Of a stretch of DNA of 64,000 nt, positions 1 to 8,744 are shown piece after piece. The DNA is taken from NCBI GenBank assembly GCA_029550925.1, contig JAKPGL010000183.1, positions 1 through 64,000 on the forward strand. Reading direction: 5' to 3'. The DNA is from Planctomycetota bacterium. Its GTDB lineage: Bacteria; Planctomycetota; Planctomycetia; Pirellulales; Thermoguttaceae. Made by a program: the position numbers and the translations under genes. Position 1 is the stretch's first letter, and each line of letters starts with the position of its first letter. Below the pieces are notes generated by a model. It had not been told where the DNA came from. It saw only the letters and a list, made by a program, of their open reading frames with translations, and did no database searches.

Positions 1-173
1 TTTCTTAGCAAACCCCGAGATTTTTCCGGCGAATATGTCATTCCCGCTCTAGCGGGAATCTAGGCTTCTTGCAGCCGCTACTTGGGAGGAATAACAAGGT
101 CGCCGCCTCACAGGACCCTGGATTGAGAGCTTGCGCGGGAATGACAAGGTACTGCATTCGGCTAAAATGTTAC
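1..173. repeat. Partial MITE-like element, copy A (left end outside window)
   Basis: The right terminal inverted repeat (152-173, CTGCATTCGGCTAAAATGTT followed by AC) matches the ends of the other copies. The interior holds the inverted REP-like palindromes (CATTCCCGC...GCGGGAATC near 40-60) and the shared core around CTAGGCTTCTTGCAGCC. The outermost left sequence resembles the reverse complement of the right interior of copy E, with a shared CGAGATTTTTCCGGC stretch. The left terminal repeat lies before base 1. Confidence 0.75.
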
Positions 174-432
174 AAAATACCGAGAACTGCCAAACCAAGA
201 AGTCACTGCTTAATTATCTAAGGTTCCCGGATCACCCAGAATTTCTTTTTCTCTCAATTCCCTATTTTCTCCATTTTACAATATCATATTCAGTACTTCA
301 CTCGACGAAAGTGTTCCCAAAATTCCAGCCTCTTTCAGAAAGCAGCAGGGAAGTCCCTGTCCGGATCATGGAGACGTTTTTCTGCTCCCCTTGGACTGTA
401 TTTTTGTCAGCAATTCCGATCCCAGGAGGCTT

Positions 433-523
433 AGAGCCTCGAACAAAACCACATTGACTGGTACTACATCCCTAGTAGAGGGGTACGTAAACCTTTTGAG
501 GGTTATGTTTTGTTAGAGCCTCT
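433..523. repeat. Second repeat family (R2), copy 1
   Basis: The sequence GTTTTGTTAGAGCCTCT (507-523) recurs at 27856-27872 and 53634-53650. An imperfect inverted copy lies at 433-449, so the unit can form a long hairpin. It lies downstream of the minus-strand methyltransferase. No coding potential is evident between 174 and 522. Confidence 0.5.
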
Positions 524-1197
524 TAGCCTCTGGCCGGGGAGGTGGGCAAGTGGTTTGGCTGGGGCTGAAGATGGTGGACCCAGGCGGGCGGCGTGTTTAG
601 CCAAACCCAATCCCGCCGCTTTTCCGATTGCCGAAACAGCTCCTGAAAGATCGCCTTGATCTCCCGGAGTCGTTGACGATCTGCCCGGCCCGCGATGAGA
701 GCTTTCATTTTCCGAATTCCGATATACTCGAAAAACGAGAGCATTCCGCCCGGTTTGAGCAAACGGATCATTTTGTCCAGAATCTCTTGCACTACTGCCG
801 CCGGGAAATTGTTCAACGGCAAGCCGGAAATAATCAGATCATAAGGTTGGTTTTCCGAGGCCTGTTGGATCGGCATATGGAAAATCCGCACCTGGGTCTG
901 GAATTTTCGGAAAGGTTCTTCGGCCTCGAATCGCTGGCGGAGCCCGGCTGCGAACCGCTCGTTGAGTTCCACCAGGTCCAATCGGTCTTCGGGGCGCATC
1001 CGGGCCAGAATGCACCGTGTAACGGCCCCGGTACCTGGGCCGACCTCTAAAATCCATTGAGGTCCGTCCGCCTGGCCCACATAGCGGGCAAGCGATCTTC
1101 CCAAGGAGCGACTGCTGGGCAGGATCGCCCCTGTCGTATGATACGCCCGCCACACTTCTTGCCAAAAAAGCCTATATTCCCGCAGCCATCCTTTCAC
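523..1197 (-). CDS. SAM-dependent methyltransferase, phospholipid N-methyltransferase-like
   Basis: A 224-residue class I methyltransferase. SAM-binding motif I is ILEVGPGTGAVT near residues 49-60. The IISGLPLNNFP motif is typical of the PmtA/rRNA-dimethylase-like group that methylates phosphatidylethanolamine or small substrates. A C-terminal LLKPGGMLSFFEY strand follows. There is no signal peptide, so it should be cytosolic or peripheral to the membrane. The start codon is GTG, preceded by AAGGAG about 9 bases upstream. The ATG inside that spacer is out of frame. The substrate cannot be settled from sequence; membrane lipid is an inference. Confidence 0.7.
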   Translation of the reverse strand: MKGWLREYRLFWQEVWRAYHTTGAILPSSRSLGRSLARYVGQADGPQWILEVGPGTGAVTRCILARMRPEDRLDLVELNERFAAGLRQRFEAEEPFRKFQTQVRIFHMPIQQASENQPYDLIISGLPLNNFPAAVVQEILDKMIRLLKPGGMLSFFEYIGIRKMKALIAGRADRQRLREIKAIFQELFRQSEKRRDWVWLNTPPAWVHHLQPQPNHLPTSPARG

Positions 1198-1364
1198 TCG
1201 CCATATCTCCTTACCCGCGAGGAGGGCGCCGCCTCGGCCCTTCGTGAAGTCTAGGCGGGGAAGCCGAGAAAGGCCGCCCCGCAGAGAGAAACATTTTCAC
1301 CACCGTTGTTCTTTCTGCGCCCAGAAAAACGGAGGGGGCAAAGATCGCCGATCGAACGCACACC

Positions 1365-2753
1365 TTAGAGCCATTTCTTCCGGTGTTCCAGATGGATCCA
1401 CCGATCGGCTTCCGGCACGCCGGGGACTTTCATTGCGCGGTCGTCCCACTCGATCGGTCGGCCAAGTCGCAGGGCGACCATCCCGATCATCGCCACTTCG
1501 GCGATCGGGGCGGCCGATTCCAGCGGTTGGAACGTTTTCCCAAGGCCCTTGCAGGCGTCGATCCATTCTTGCATATGATTTTGACCTTTGGCCCGAGGCA
1601 ACGTAACGGGGATGGGTTTGGCGGCTTCGTGGTCCAACACGCCGCGGCATTTGGCGTCGCCATGCAGCTTCAGTACGCCGCCCACGCCCCAGGCGTTGGC
1701 ATAGAGAATACCTTTTTCCCCAACGAAAAGCACTCCGTTGGTGGGGACTTTGCTATAGGTGGACAAAAGCTCCTTCCCCAGGTGTTCCGGCGGCGCCGCT
1801 TGGGCGCCGTCATGCCACCACAAGCGAAGCGGTTCACCGCCCTGTTGTTGGGGATACTCCCAGCAAAACGTCGTCGCCGAGGGATAACTATCCCGGAGCG
1901 GCTCAGGAATTTTCACCGACGCTTTGGCCGGCGGACCAAGTTTCAGCGCCCGATGGGGCAGGTTGATCGCATGGGCGCCCATGTCGGCCAGGTGTCCGTC
2001 GCCAAAGGCCAACCATCGACCCCAATGGAGACAACCGACCTGACCGGGCGCAGCGATGTAATAACTCTTAAACGGCAATAGCGGCGACGGTCCGCACCAG
2101 AAATCCCAATTCAATCCTTCCGGAATCGGGTCCGCATTCGTATCGATCGGCGCACTGGGCGGAAAGCCGCGGTTGATCCAACAATGCACCTCCTGAATTC
2201 GGCCGAGAAGCCCCGCCTGGATCAGTTCCATACTTCGGCGGAAGGTGTCGGTGGAGCCGCCTTGCGTGCCGATCTGGGTGGCGAGTTTCTTCTGCTGGGC
2301 CAGTTGGCCGATCTGGCGGGCCTCGGCTACGCTGTGGGCCAACGGCTTTTCGCAGAAGACATGTTTTCCGGCTTCCAATGCCCGCTTGGACATCGGCACA
2401 TGCCACCGCTGGCCCGCCGAAATCACCACGCCCTCGACCGTTTTTTCCTCGTCGAGAAGTTTTCGATAATCATCATAGACTTTCGCCCCGTCGAACTTGC
2501 CGGCAAAGGTCTTTTTTATCTGCGCAATTTGTCGGGCGTCCACATCGCACAAGGCGACGATGTTTTCGCCTGAGTTCAAAATGTTAGGGACCAATTGCGC
2601 CGCCCGGCCGCCGCAGGCTAATAGCGCCACGTTCAGCCGCTGGTTGGCCCCCGCCCAGGCCCGTTCGGGAATCACCACAGGCGCCGCCCACGCCCCCAAA
2701 GCCGCCGCCGTAGCGCCGCCCAAAAAACGCCGCCGGGTAACGCATCGTTTCAT
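1365..2753 (-). CDS. Exported Gfo/Idh/MocA-family oxidoreductase
   Basis: A 462-residue NAD(P)-dependent oxidoreductase of the family that acts on sugars, inositols and related polyols. The N-terminus is a twin-arginine signal (RRRFLGGATAAALGAWA), implying folded export through Tat; tatC lies elsewhere in the window. The Rossmann region begins RLNVALLACGGRA, and the conserved catalytic-lysine segment is CEKPLAHS. A substrate-binding alpha/beta domain follows, with a Trp- and His-rich stretch (GQVGCLHWGRW, GDGHLADMGAHA). Secreted members are strongly expanded in planctomycetes. It stands alone. The natural substrate is unknown. Confidence 0.85.
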   Translation of the reverse strand: MKRCVTRRRFLGGATAAALGAWAAPVVIPERAWAGANQRLNVALLACGGRAAQLVPNILNSGENIVALCDVDARQIAQIKKTFAGKFDGAKVYDDYRKLLDEEKTVEGVVISAGQRWHVPMSKRALEAGKHVFCEKPLAHSVAEARQIGQLAQQKKLATQIGTQGGSTDTFRRSMELIQAGLLGRIQEVHCWINRGFPPSAPIDTNADPIPEGLNWDFWCGPSPLLPFKSYYIAAPGQVGCLHWGRWLAFGDGHLADMGAHAINLPHRALKLGPPAKASVKIPEPLRDSYPSATTFCWEYPQQQGGEPLRLWWHDGAQAAPPEHLGKELLSTYSKVPTNGVLFVGEKGILYANAWGVGGVLKLHGDAKCRGVLDHEAAKPIPVTLPRAKGQNHMQEWIDACKGLGKTFQPLESAAPIAEVAMIGMVALRLGRPIEWDDRAMKVPGVPEADRWIHLEHRKKWL

Positions 2754-3229
2754 GATTCACACCTCCTGAAAAAATTCTTAGGAAACACCATGTAGGCCGA
2801 TTTTGCAACCTTCTTGATCGAACTTTACATGAACTTTAGTTCTTATCCTCGCCGTTCGGCTTGGAATCGCTTCCCAAAGCCCCCGGACGCTTTGACTCTA
2901 CCATCTCGAATTCCCAGAGTCAATCGTTCCAGGTGTGTAAAAGGTGAGGCTTATCTTTTCACAAAGAGACAGATAAGCCCTCCCAAAGAACAACGGCATC
3001 CGGTTGTTCACTCGGTTTTTCGAGTGGGGGGCTTACGGCTTTTGCCATCTTCTCCATTTTACCCAAATTCCTCTAGACAAAAACTGGTGGCGGGTCTATG
3101 ATTTTTTCGCATAACTTCCGGGAGGCGCCCTGTTCCCTTCAAGGTGGAGAAGTCTTTTTTCTCTTCATCTGCTGATTCGCCTCCCTGAACAGAATCCGAT
3201 GTCTTTTGTCGTGTAGGGAAAGCTCCAAG
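2754..3229. other. Intergenic region, no gene seen
   Basis: It separates the minus-strand oxidoreductase from the plus-strand lipoprotein. The only notable structure is a 9-bp perfect stem (2948-2956 with 2971-2979, GGCTTATCT/AGATAAGCC) without a U-tract, so it is not an obvious terminator. No convincing reading frame or RNA gene was found. Confidence 0.4.
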
Positions 3230-3493
3230 ATGTTTTCTCGGTTTATGACCAACAGACTGGCTGTGGGCAAAAGCGTGGCGGGGTTGGCCGTTCAGGCGGC
3301 TGTGCTGGCAATGGTATGGTTTCTGTTGGTCTTAGGGGGGTGTTCGGGGTGGAACCTCCGGGGCGAGGGTTTTTCTGAAAATGAGCTTTCCGAGTTTTGC
3401 CGCCAATATCGGAAAACAGACCCGGGCACCGGACCAGCCGCCGTTTCTACGAAAGCCCAACAGATCGAAGAGAGTCTGGGCGTTCATCGGTAG
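3230..3493 (+). CDS. Small putative lipoprotein
   Basis: An 87-residue protein with a hydrophobic N-terminal segment ending in the lipobox LVLGGC, predicting lipidation of the Cys and anchoring in a membrane. The mature part is about 50 residues, acidic then basic, ending KAQQIEESLGVH. Similar short lipoproteins with an ending of this kind occur beside sigma-54-type regulators in planctomycetes (from memory, not checked). ATG at 3230 is preferred over the upstream TTG at 3206. AGGGA lies about 11 bases upstream. It converges on the NtrC-like gene with a 26-base gap. Function unknown. Confidence 0.6.
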   Translation: MFSRFMTNRLAVGKSVAGLAVQAAVLAMVWFLLVLGGCSGWNLRGEGFSENELSEFCRQYRKTDPGTGPAAVSTKAQQIEESLGVHR

Positions 3494-3519
3494 AAGAAGC
3501 CCCGTAGGCTGGCGGCCCC

Positions 3520-4908
3520 TCATTCTTTCAGCAGGCCGTGTTCTACCAGGAGTCGGTAGAGCCGGGGCCGGGACACGCCCAGGAGTCGGGCCGCTTTGGC
3601 CTTGTTGCCCTTGGCCTGGCGCAAGGCCCGCCGGAGCAACTCCTGTTCGATCTTTTTGAGGAACTGGTCCAGCACGATGGTTTCCTCGATGGGGCGGGGA
3701 TAGGCAGCCGCCTCCCATGCCAAGTGGATCATTTTGGGAAGGTCCGCCGGGCTGATCAAGGGGCCTTCGCTCTTCGTGTAGGCTTCTGCGACCACCTGAG
3801 CCAATTCGTCGAGATTGCCCGGCCAATCGTAGGCGGCCATTCGATCCAGGGCCTCGGAGCTAAAACCGCGGATTTGTTTTCGGCCTTGGGCGTTGAGCTG
3901 TTCGACAAACGCCTGGGCCAACAGGGGAATGTCCTCCCGACGTTGGGCCAGGGGCGGCAGTTCGATGACAATGGTGCTGAACCAGACGGCCAGGTCCGCC
4001 GGAAATCCCCCTTCTGCGGCTAAGGGCAAGAGAGCTTTCTGCGCCGTGGCCAATACCCGCAAGGCGGATCGGGAGCTTTTATGGAACTCGACAAGCCCCC
4101 GTTGCACTTCCTGGGGGAGTTGATCGACCTCTTGCAGAAGGATGGCAGCCCGCTCCCGGCCGCCCCGAGGATAGCGCCGAGAGAGATTGGCCAAGGTCGA
4201 TAGGATCACCTCTTCCGGCAGGATCGCACAGTCCAAGGGGACCAGCGGCCCCCGACCGGCGGGATCGCTTGCATAATAGATGGCCTGGGCCGTATGCCGC
4301 CGACCGCTGCCTGGCGGCCCGACTAGGAGCACATTGGCCCCGGAAGCGGCAGCGGCGTCCACCTGCGCCCGGACCCGTTCCATGAGCAGCCCTTGCCCAA
4401 CGAGCCGATCCATCCGACAACGTCCCGCCTTTTCTAGGTGAAATTGACGAAGCTGCTCGTGAAGTTGATGGGCTTCGTCGCTCAGTGGAGCGGCCAACTT
4501 TTCCGGCCCTTCCCCCGCCGCCCCTTCGGGAAGGTCTTCGTCTTGGGCAATAGCCAGCAGCCCGATGGGTTCGCCGTCCGAATTTTTCAGGACCAAAAAG
4601 CAGGCTTGGCGTCGGCGAACGGGTTCGACAAAGCGGCCTCCGGTTATCACGCCGAGGGCGGCCCAACCGGTCCAAGCCTCTGGCGGCGGGGCCAGGCCGC
4701 TGGCCGCCGCCTCCGCAGTCCCAGGCTCCGCCTGCGAATGATACAAACACTTCTGCCCTAGAAGCATCTCCGCCGGTGTTCCCACCCACTCCGCACACGC
4801 CTGGTTGCAGAAGATCAGCACGCCGTCCTCATCCAATAGATATACAGGATGTGCTGCTTCTGTCGTCAACCGGGCCAGTACTCGGGCGGTTCGCGGCAAC
4901 CGGGTCAT
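3520..4908 (-). CDS. NtrC-like regulator with degenerate AAA+ domain and Fis-type HTH
   Basis: A 462-residue protein arranged as PAS-like sensor (about 15-125), AAA+ domain (about 165-400) and C-terminal Fis-type helix-turn-helix (KAARLLGVSRPRLYRLL). It resembles bacterial enhancer-binding proteins for sigma-54, but key motifs are altered. Walker A reads GPPGSGRR (197-204, Arg in place of Lys). Walker B reads ILLQE instead of LFLDE. The GAFTGA loop that contacts sigma-54 is absent. The sensor II segment is WPGNLDEL rather than WPGNVREL. It may be an ATPase-dead DNA-binding regulator. It begins 3 bases after the nuoN stop, so it is probably the last gene of the nuo transcript. Confidence 0.8.
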   Translation of the reverse strand: MTRLPRTARVLARLTTEAAHPVYLLDEDGVLIFCNQACAEWVGTPAEMLLGQKCLYHSQAEPGTAEAAASGLAPPPEAWTGWAALGVITGGRFVEPVRRRQACFLVLKNSDGEPIGLLAIAQDEDLPEGAAGEGPEKLAAPLSDEAHQLHEQLRQFHLEKAGRCRMDRLVGQGLLMERVRAQVDAAAASGANVLLVGPPGSGRRHTAQAIYYASDPAGRGPLVPLDCAILPEEVILSTLANLSRRYPRGGRERAAILLQEVDQLPQEVQRGLVEFHKSSRSALRVLATAQKALLPLAAEGGFPADLAVWFSTIVIELPPLAQRREDIPLLAQAFVEQLNAQGRKQIRGFSSEALDRMAAYDWPGNLDELAQVVAEAYTKSEGPLISPADLPKMIHLAWEAAAYPRPIEETIVLDQFLKKIEQELLRRALRQAKGNKAKAARLLGVSRPRLYRLLVEHGLLKE

Positions 4909-4911
4909 GGG

Positions 4912-6633
4912 TTAGTCCCGTTCCGGCGCAAAGAAAACAAAATGGACCAACGAAGAATCGGCGGCGTCTTCTGGGGATAATAGAGATACGGCGGGAATGG
5001 TTTGGACTCCAAGCTCAGGATTTCCATCCGAAGAATCCCAGAAAATAAGAGGTTGCCCCGGCTGGGCCAACGGTTCCACCGCGCTGGCGGCCGTATTCCA
5101 CAACGGCCAAGGCATCAGCCCAATCCCCACACAAAGAAGCCCGCAAAGCACTGCGGCGATCCAAGGCCCGGCAGGTCCGGCGGCAGTATGCGTCTGAGCA
5201 GGCGGCCGAAAATACGCCGCCGCTACCACTCGCAGGTAATACGCCGCCGCTGCGGCCGCATTGAGCATCACCGCCGCCGCCAGGATCATAAACCATAGAC
5301 TTTGCTGCGTCCCGGTCCGGGGCGAAAGACTGCTTTGAATCGCTCCGAGCACGACCGCCCATTTTCCCCAGAAACCGGCCAAAGGCGGCACTCCCGCCAG
5401 GCTAAACATAAAGATAGCCAGCCAGGCCGCCGACCACGGCCGATGTCGGCTCAGACCGGCCAAATCTTCCATCGTTTCTACCGGCCGGCCGCTCCGGCGA
5501 ATTCCTTCGAACACCGAAAAGGCGCCGATCGTGGCCGCCGCATACACGGCCAAATACAGCAGCACCGCCGCCAAACCGTCGGACCGACTCTCCGCTGTCT
5601 CCGCTCCCAACGCGACCGCCAAGGCGGCCAAAATATAGCCGGCCTGTCCCACAGAACTATAGGCCAACAACCGACGCAGATGCGTCTGCCACAACGCCGC
5701 CGTATTCCCCACCGTCATCGTCAGGATCGCCAAGGCCAACACCACCCGCCAGCCGAAACCATGTTGTTCCCACGGCCATAAACTCTCGATGAGAATCCGC
5801 ACTAGCGCCGTAAACCCGGCGATCTTCGGCGCCGCCGACAGCAACGCCGCATTCGGATAGCTTGTCCCTTGATACACGTCCGGGGCGTAAAAATGGAACG
5901 GCGCTGCGGTGATCTTAAACCCCAACCCGGCCAAAAGAAAGATCACGCCGAGTTGGGTAAAATCAGAGAAATACCCTTCCGAAACACTCAGTTTGCCAAC
6001 CAAGTTCTGCCGGATCGCCGTCAACTCCAGCGAACCGCTCGCCCCGTAAAGGAAACTGATTCCGTAAAGAGTCATGGCCGACGCCGCTAGAGAAAGAAAA
6101 AAGTACTTGGCCGACGCCTCGTAGCCGTCGGCGTCTCGTCGGCCCAGACAGAGAACGATATACGTCGGTATGGAAACCAATTCCAACGCCACAAAAAGCA
6201 GCACCAGGTTATCAGCCGCCGCCACGGCCATCACGCCGGCGCCCGCCAAAAGTACGGTTCCCAGATATTCCGGCCGGTTCGTTCTCGATGCGTCTGTCGA
6301 AGCCAATAGCACCAGCAATCCGATCGCCGCCAAGCTAAGCCAGCGAATATAAAGCCCTAATGGGTCTAAGATCACCGGTCCGACACTCTCTTGGGGCAGC
6401 CCGATCCGCACCAACGCCCAACCGGCCAACACCACACCCACTAGCGCGATCTGAAGACTTAGCGTATCTTGGGACAGAGATTTTCCGGCGGCGATCGGTT
6501 GGTCTTCCCACCGGCGAAACACTCCCCGCAAATACAACACCACCGCCGTCAAAACCAGGGTCGCTTCCGGCCCTAGATACCATAACGTTTCAGTCGTTAG
6601 CACGGTCGCATTCTCCGACATAAACGACAACAT
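4912..6633 (-). CDS. nuoN: NADH-quinone oxidoreductase subunit N
   Basis: An antiporter-like proton-pumping subunit of complex I in the cytoplasmic membrane, 573 residues with about 14 hydrophobic segments. The family is recognised by GLGFKITAAPFHFYAPDVYQ, RRLLAYSSVGQAGYILAAL and FSLAGVPPLAGFWGKW, which carry the conserved Lys residues of the pumping channel. It overlaps the nuoM 3' end by 44 bases; an internal ATG four codons later shortens the overlap to 32. The C-terminal tail is longer and more acidic than in E. coli. It is the last core nuo gene in the cluster. Confidence 0.95.
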   Translation of the reverse strand: MLSFMSENATVLTTETLWYLGPEATLVLTAVVLYLRGVFRRWEDQPIAAGKSLSQDTLSLQIALVGVVLAGWALVRIGLPQESVGPVILDPLGLYIRWLSLAAIGLLVLLASTDASRTNRPEYLGTVLLAGAGVMAVAAADNLVLLFVALELVSIPTYIVLCLGRRDADGYEASAKYFFLSLAASAMTLYGISFLYGASGSLELTAIRQNLVGKLSVSEGYFSDFTQLGVIFLLAGLGFKITAAPFHFYAPDVYQGTSYPNAALLSAAPKIAGFTALVRILIESLWPWEQHGFGWRVVLALAILTMTVGNTAALWQTHLRRLLAYSSVGQAGYILAALAVALGAETAESRSDGLAAVLLYLAVYAAATIGAFSVFEGIRRSGRPVETMEDLAGLSRHRPWSAAWLAIFMFSLAGVPPLAGFWGKWAVVLGAIQSSLSPRTGTQQSLWFMILAAAVMLNAAAAAAYYLRVVAAAYFRPPAQTHTAAGPAGPWIAAVLCGLLCVGIGLMPWPLWNTAASAVEPLAQPGQPLIFWDSSDGNPELGVQTIPAVSLLSPEDAADSSLVHFVFFAPERD

Positions 6634-8590
6634 CTCTACCGCGCGTCAACCATCCGGAACCAACAGGTTTTCTCGAAATTGCCCCAGGCACGCCGAACAA
6701 ACAGAACGGCTGTTTCTCAGCCGCCGCTTCCGCCTCGTTGACAGAAAGAAGACGTCGGGGAAGACTTTCCCAAGAACGAAACGCAGCCAGCCCCCCTGGT
6801 GTGTGACTCTGTACATCGGCAGAGTCGTTTCTCACCAACTTAGCCGCCGGAGCGGATAGCTCCTCGACCGTCGGCCTAATCCGATCCAGGAAAAACTTCG
6901 GATATACCCCGATCCACAGCATCAGCAGCCCCAGCGGCGCCAGGGCGGCAATCTCCCGCCAACAAAGGTCCTCCACCCCGCCAGCCCCACCCAAACCGGC
7001 CCCCTCGCCCTCTAAACCGACAGTTTCAGAGGCATGTCCGCTCGAAAAACCATGGTCGATCGGACGAACCGACGGCTCTTCATCGCACGGGGTATGAAGC
7101 CGTTGTTCCTGTCCGGACCTGGCAGAGGACGGCTCTTCTGCGGAAGAGGGCTTGCCAGCTTCTCCTGTTCCAGTGTGCGCCGAAGGTTCACGCAGCGGGC
7201 CGAAAAACACCCGCTCCACCATCCAAAGCATATACCAGGCGCCCAGCACTACCCCGCTCAACGCCGCCACCGAAAGGACCCGATACACCCCGGACCATTC
7301 CGCCGGCGCATCGGCCCAGGCCCGATGGAACATCCCCCACAGGGCTAGGAATTCGCCCACAAAGCCGTTCAGCCCCGGCAGCCCGATGCTGGCCAAGCTG
7401 GCCAGCACCATAAAGAAGGCCAACCAGGGCAACCGGCGGGCCAGGCCGCCCAGATCGGCCATTTGCCGGGTATGGTAACGTTCGTACATCATCCCCACCA
7501 GGGCAAACAACGCCCCGGTGGATAGCCCGTGGTTGAGCATCTGCAACACGCCCCCCTGTCCGCCAGACCGATTCAGGGCAAAAATCCCCATCATGCAAAA
7601 GCCCAGATGGCTAATGCTCGAATAGGCGATTAGCCGTTTGATATCCTTCTGCGCCAGGGCCACCAGCGCCCCATAGACAATCCCGGCTACCGAGAGGATA
7701 AGTAGGTACGGAGCGGAGACCGCCGTGGCTTCCGGAAGCATTGGGATATTGAATCGCAGGAACCCGTAGCCACCCACCTTCAACAGCACCCCGGCCAGCA
7801 CCACACTACCAGCGGCCGGCGCCTCCACATGCGCCAGCGGCAACCAAGTGTGCAGCGGAAACAGGGGCACTTTGATCGCAAACCCGGCAAACAAGGCCCA
7901 AAAAATCACCAGTTGTAAGCCTAGCGGCATCCGATCCCCGCCGTGCAGATTCTGCAAATAATCGGTCAAATCGGGGATCGAGAAGGTCAGCCGATCCGTC
8001 TGCTGGTAAACCCATAGCACAATGGCCAGCAGGCCCAAAAACGTAAGCACACTGCCGGCCAATGTAAAGAGGAAGAACTTCATGGCCGCATATTGCCGCT
8101 GTTCACTCCCCCACACCCCGATCAGCACAAACAGCGGCACCAGCGTAAACTCGAAAAACACATAAAACAGTAAGATATCCTGGGCCAGAAATACGCCCAA
8201 CATGCCGGTTTCCAGCAGGAGCCAGCAGCGGTAGAACCGGGCCGCCTCTTCCCGTATGGCCTCCCAACTTATCAAGACGCCCACCACCCCTAGCAGGGCC
8301 GTCAGCCCGTAAAGCCAAAGGCTCAACCCATCCAGGGCCAACGAAAAACTCACCATAGGCAGACTTTGCTCGGCGCTTACGCCGGGCGCCCACGGCAGGC
8401 TCAACCGGGCAAACTCCTTCGCCCCAGGCGGATAGGCCGCTATGACCAACAGACATAAAAACAGCGTGAACAGAGTGGTAGCCAAGGCCGACTGCCTGGC
8501 TTGCACCCGATCCCGGCCCAACACAAACGCCCCCACCACCGGCGAAAGCACACTTACCACCAACAGCACTCTTACACCCGCTTCGGTCAT
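6590..8590 (-). CDS. nuoM: NADH-quinone oxidoreductase subunit M
   Basis: A 666-residue antiporter-like membrane subunit of complex I. Typical segments are FFEFTLVPLFVLIGVWG (conserved Glu), KVPLFPLHTWLPLAHVEAP (conserved Lys), KRLIAYSSISHLGFCMMG and GLPGLNGFVGEFLAL. It is longer than the usual 500-510 residues. A hydrophilic insert (about 470-560), rich in Gly, Ser, Pro and Glu, sits before the last helix, and a charged tail of about 90 residues follows. These extras are outside the proton path and their role is unknown. It is translated from the nuo mRNA and overlaps nuoN. Confidence 0.95.
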   Translation of the reverse strand: MTEAGVRVLLVVSVLSPVVGAFVLGRDRVQARQSALATTLFTLFLCLLVIAAYPPGAKEFARLSLPWAPGVSAEQSLPMVSFSLALDGLSLWLYGLTALLGVVGVLISWEAIREEAARFYRCWLLLETGMLGVFLAQDILLFYVFFEFTLVPLFVLIGVWGSEQRQYAAMKFFLFTLAGSVLTFLGLLAIVLWVYQQTDRLTFSIPDLTDYLQNLHGGDRMPLGLQLVIFWALFAGFAIKVPLFPLHTWLPLAHVEAPAAGSVVLAGVLLKVGGYGFLRFNIPMLPEATAVSAPYLLILSVAGIVYGALVALAQKDIKRLIAYSSISHLGFCMMGIFALNRSGGQGGVLQMLNHGLSTGALFALVGMMYERYHTRQMADLGGLARRLPWLAFFMVLASLASIGLPGLNGFVGEFLALWGMFHRAWADAPAEWSGVYRVLSVAALSGVVLGAWYMLWMVERVFFGPLREPSAHTGTGEAGKPSSAEEPSSARSGQEQRLHTPCDEEPSVRPIDHGFSSGHASETVGLEGEGAGLGGAGGVEDLCWREIAALAPLGLLMLWIGVYPKFFLDRIRPTVEELSAPAAKLVRNDSADVQSHTPGGLAAFRSWESLPRRLLSVNEAEAAAEKQPFCLFGVPGAISRKPVGSGWLTRGRDVVVYVGECDRAND

Positions 8591-8639
8591 AGTCGTCGAT
8601 TATCCTTCTGGGAGGCTCTTTGGGATCGCTTGTAACGAC

Positions 8640-8740
8640 GGCTGTTTTACGTAACGCCGGCTGTTAGCCGGCATCCGTACCGTCGGCTATCAAGCCGGCA
8701 TCCGTTCTGCCGGCTACTCAGCCTGGACAGGCTAAGTTAC
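8640..8740. repeat. Short palindromic repeats between nuoL and nuoM
   Basis: Three imperfect copies of a roughly 27-base unit built on a GCCGGCT-n-AGCCGGC palindrome, with a shared GCCGGCATCCGT core, fill most of the 154-base gap between nuoM and nuoL. They would form consecutive hairpins in the nuo mRNA and may affect its processing or stability. No U-tract follows, so they do not look like a terminator. Confidence 0.6.
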
Positions 8741-8744
8741 ATTC

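Noticed and set aside
40-66. CRISPR-like reading of the repeated ATTCCCGC palindromes
   Set aside because: The copies are far apart and not regularly spaced, and lie within larger elements with inverted ends.
131-457. 108-codon plus-strand frame at the left edge
   Set aside because: It is translated mostly from the repeat element and shows no family motif or start signal.
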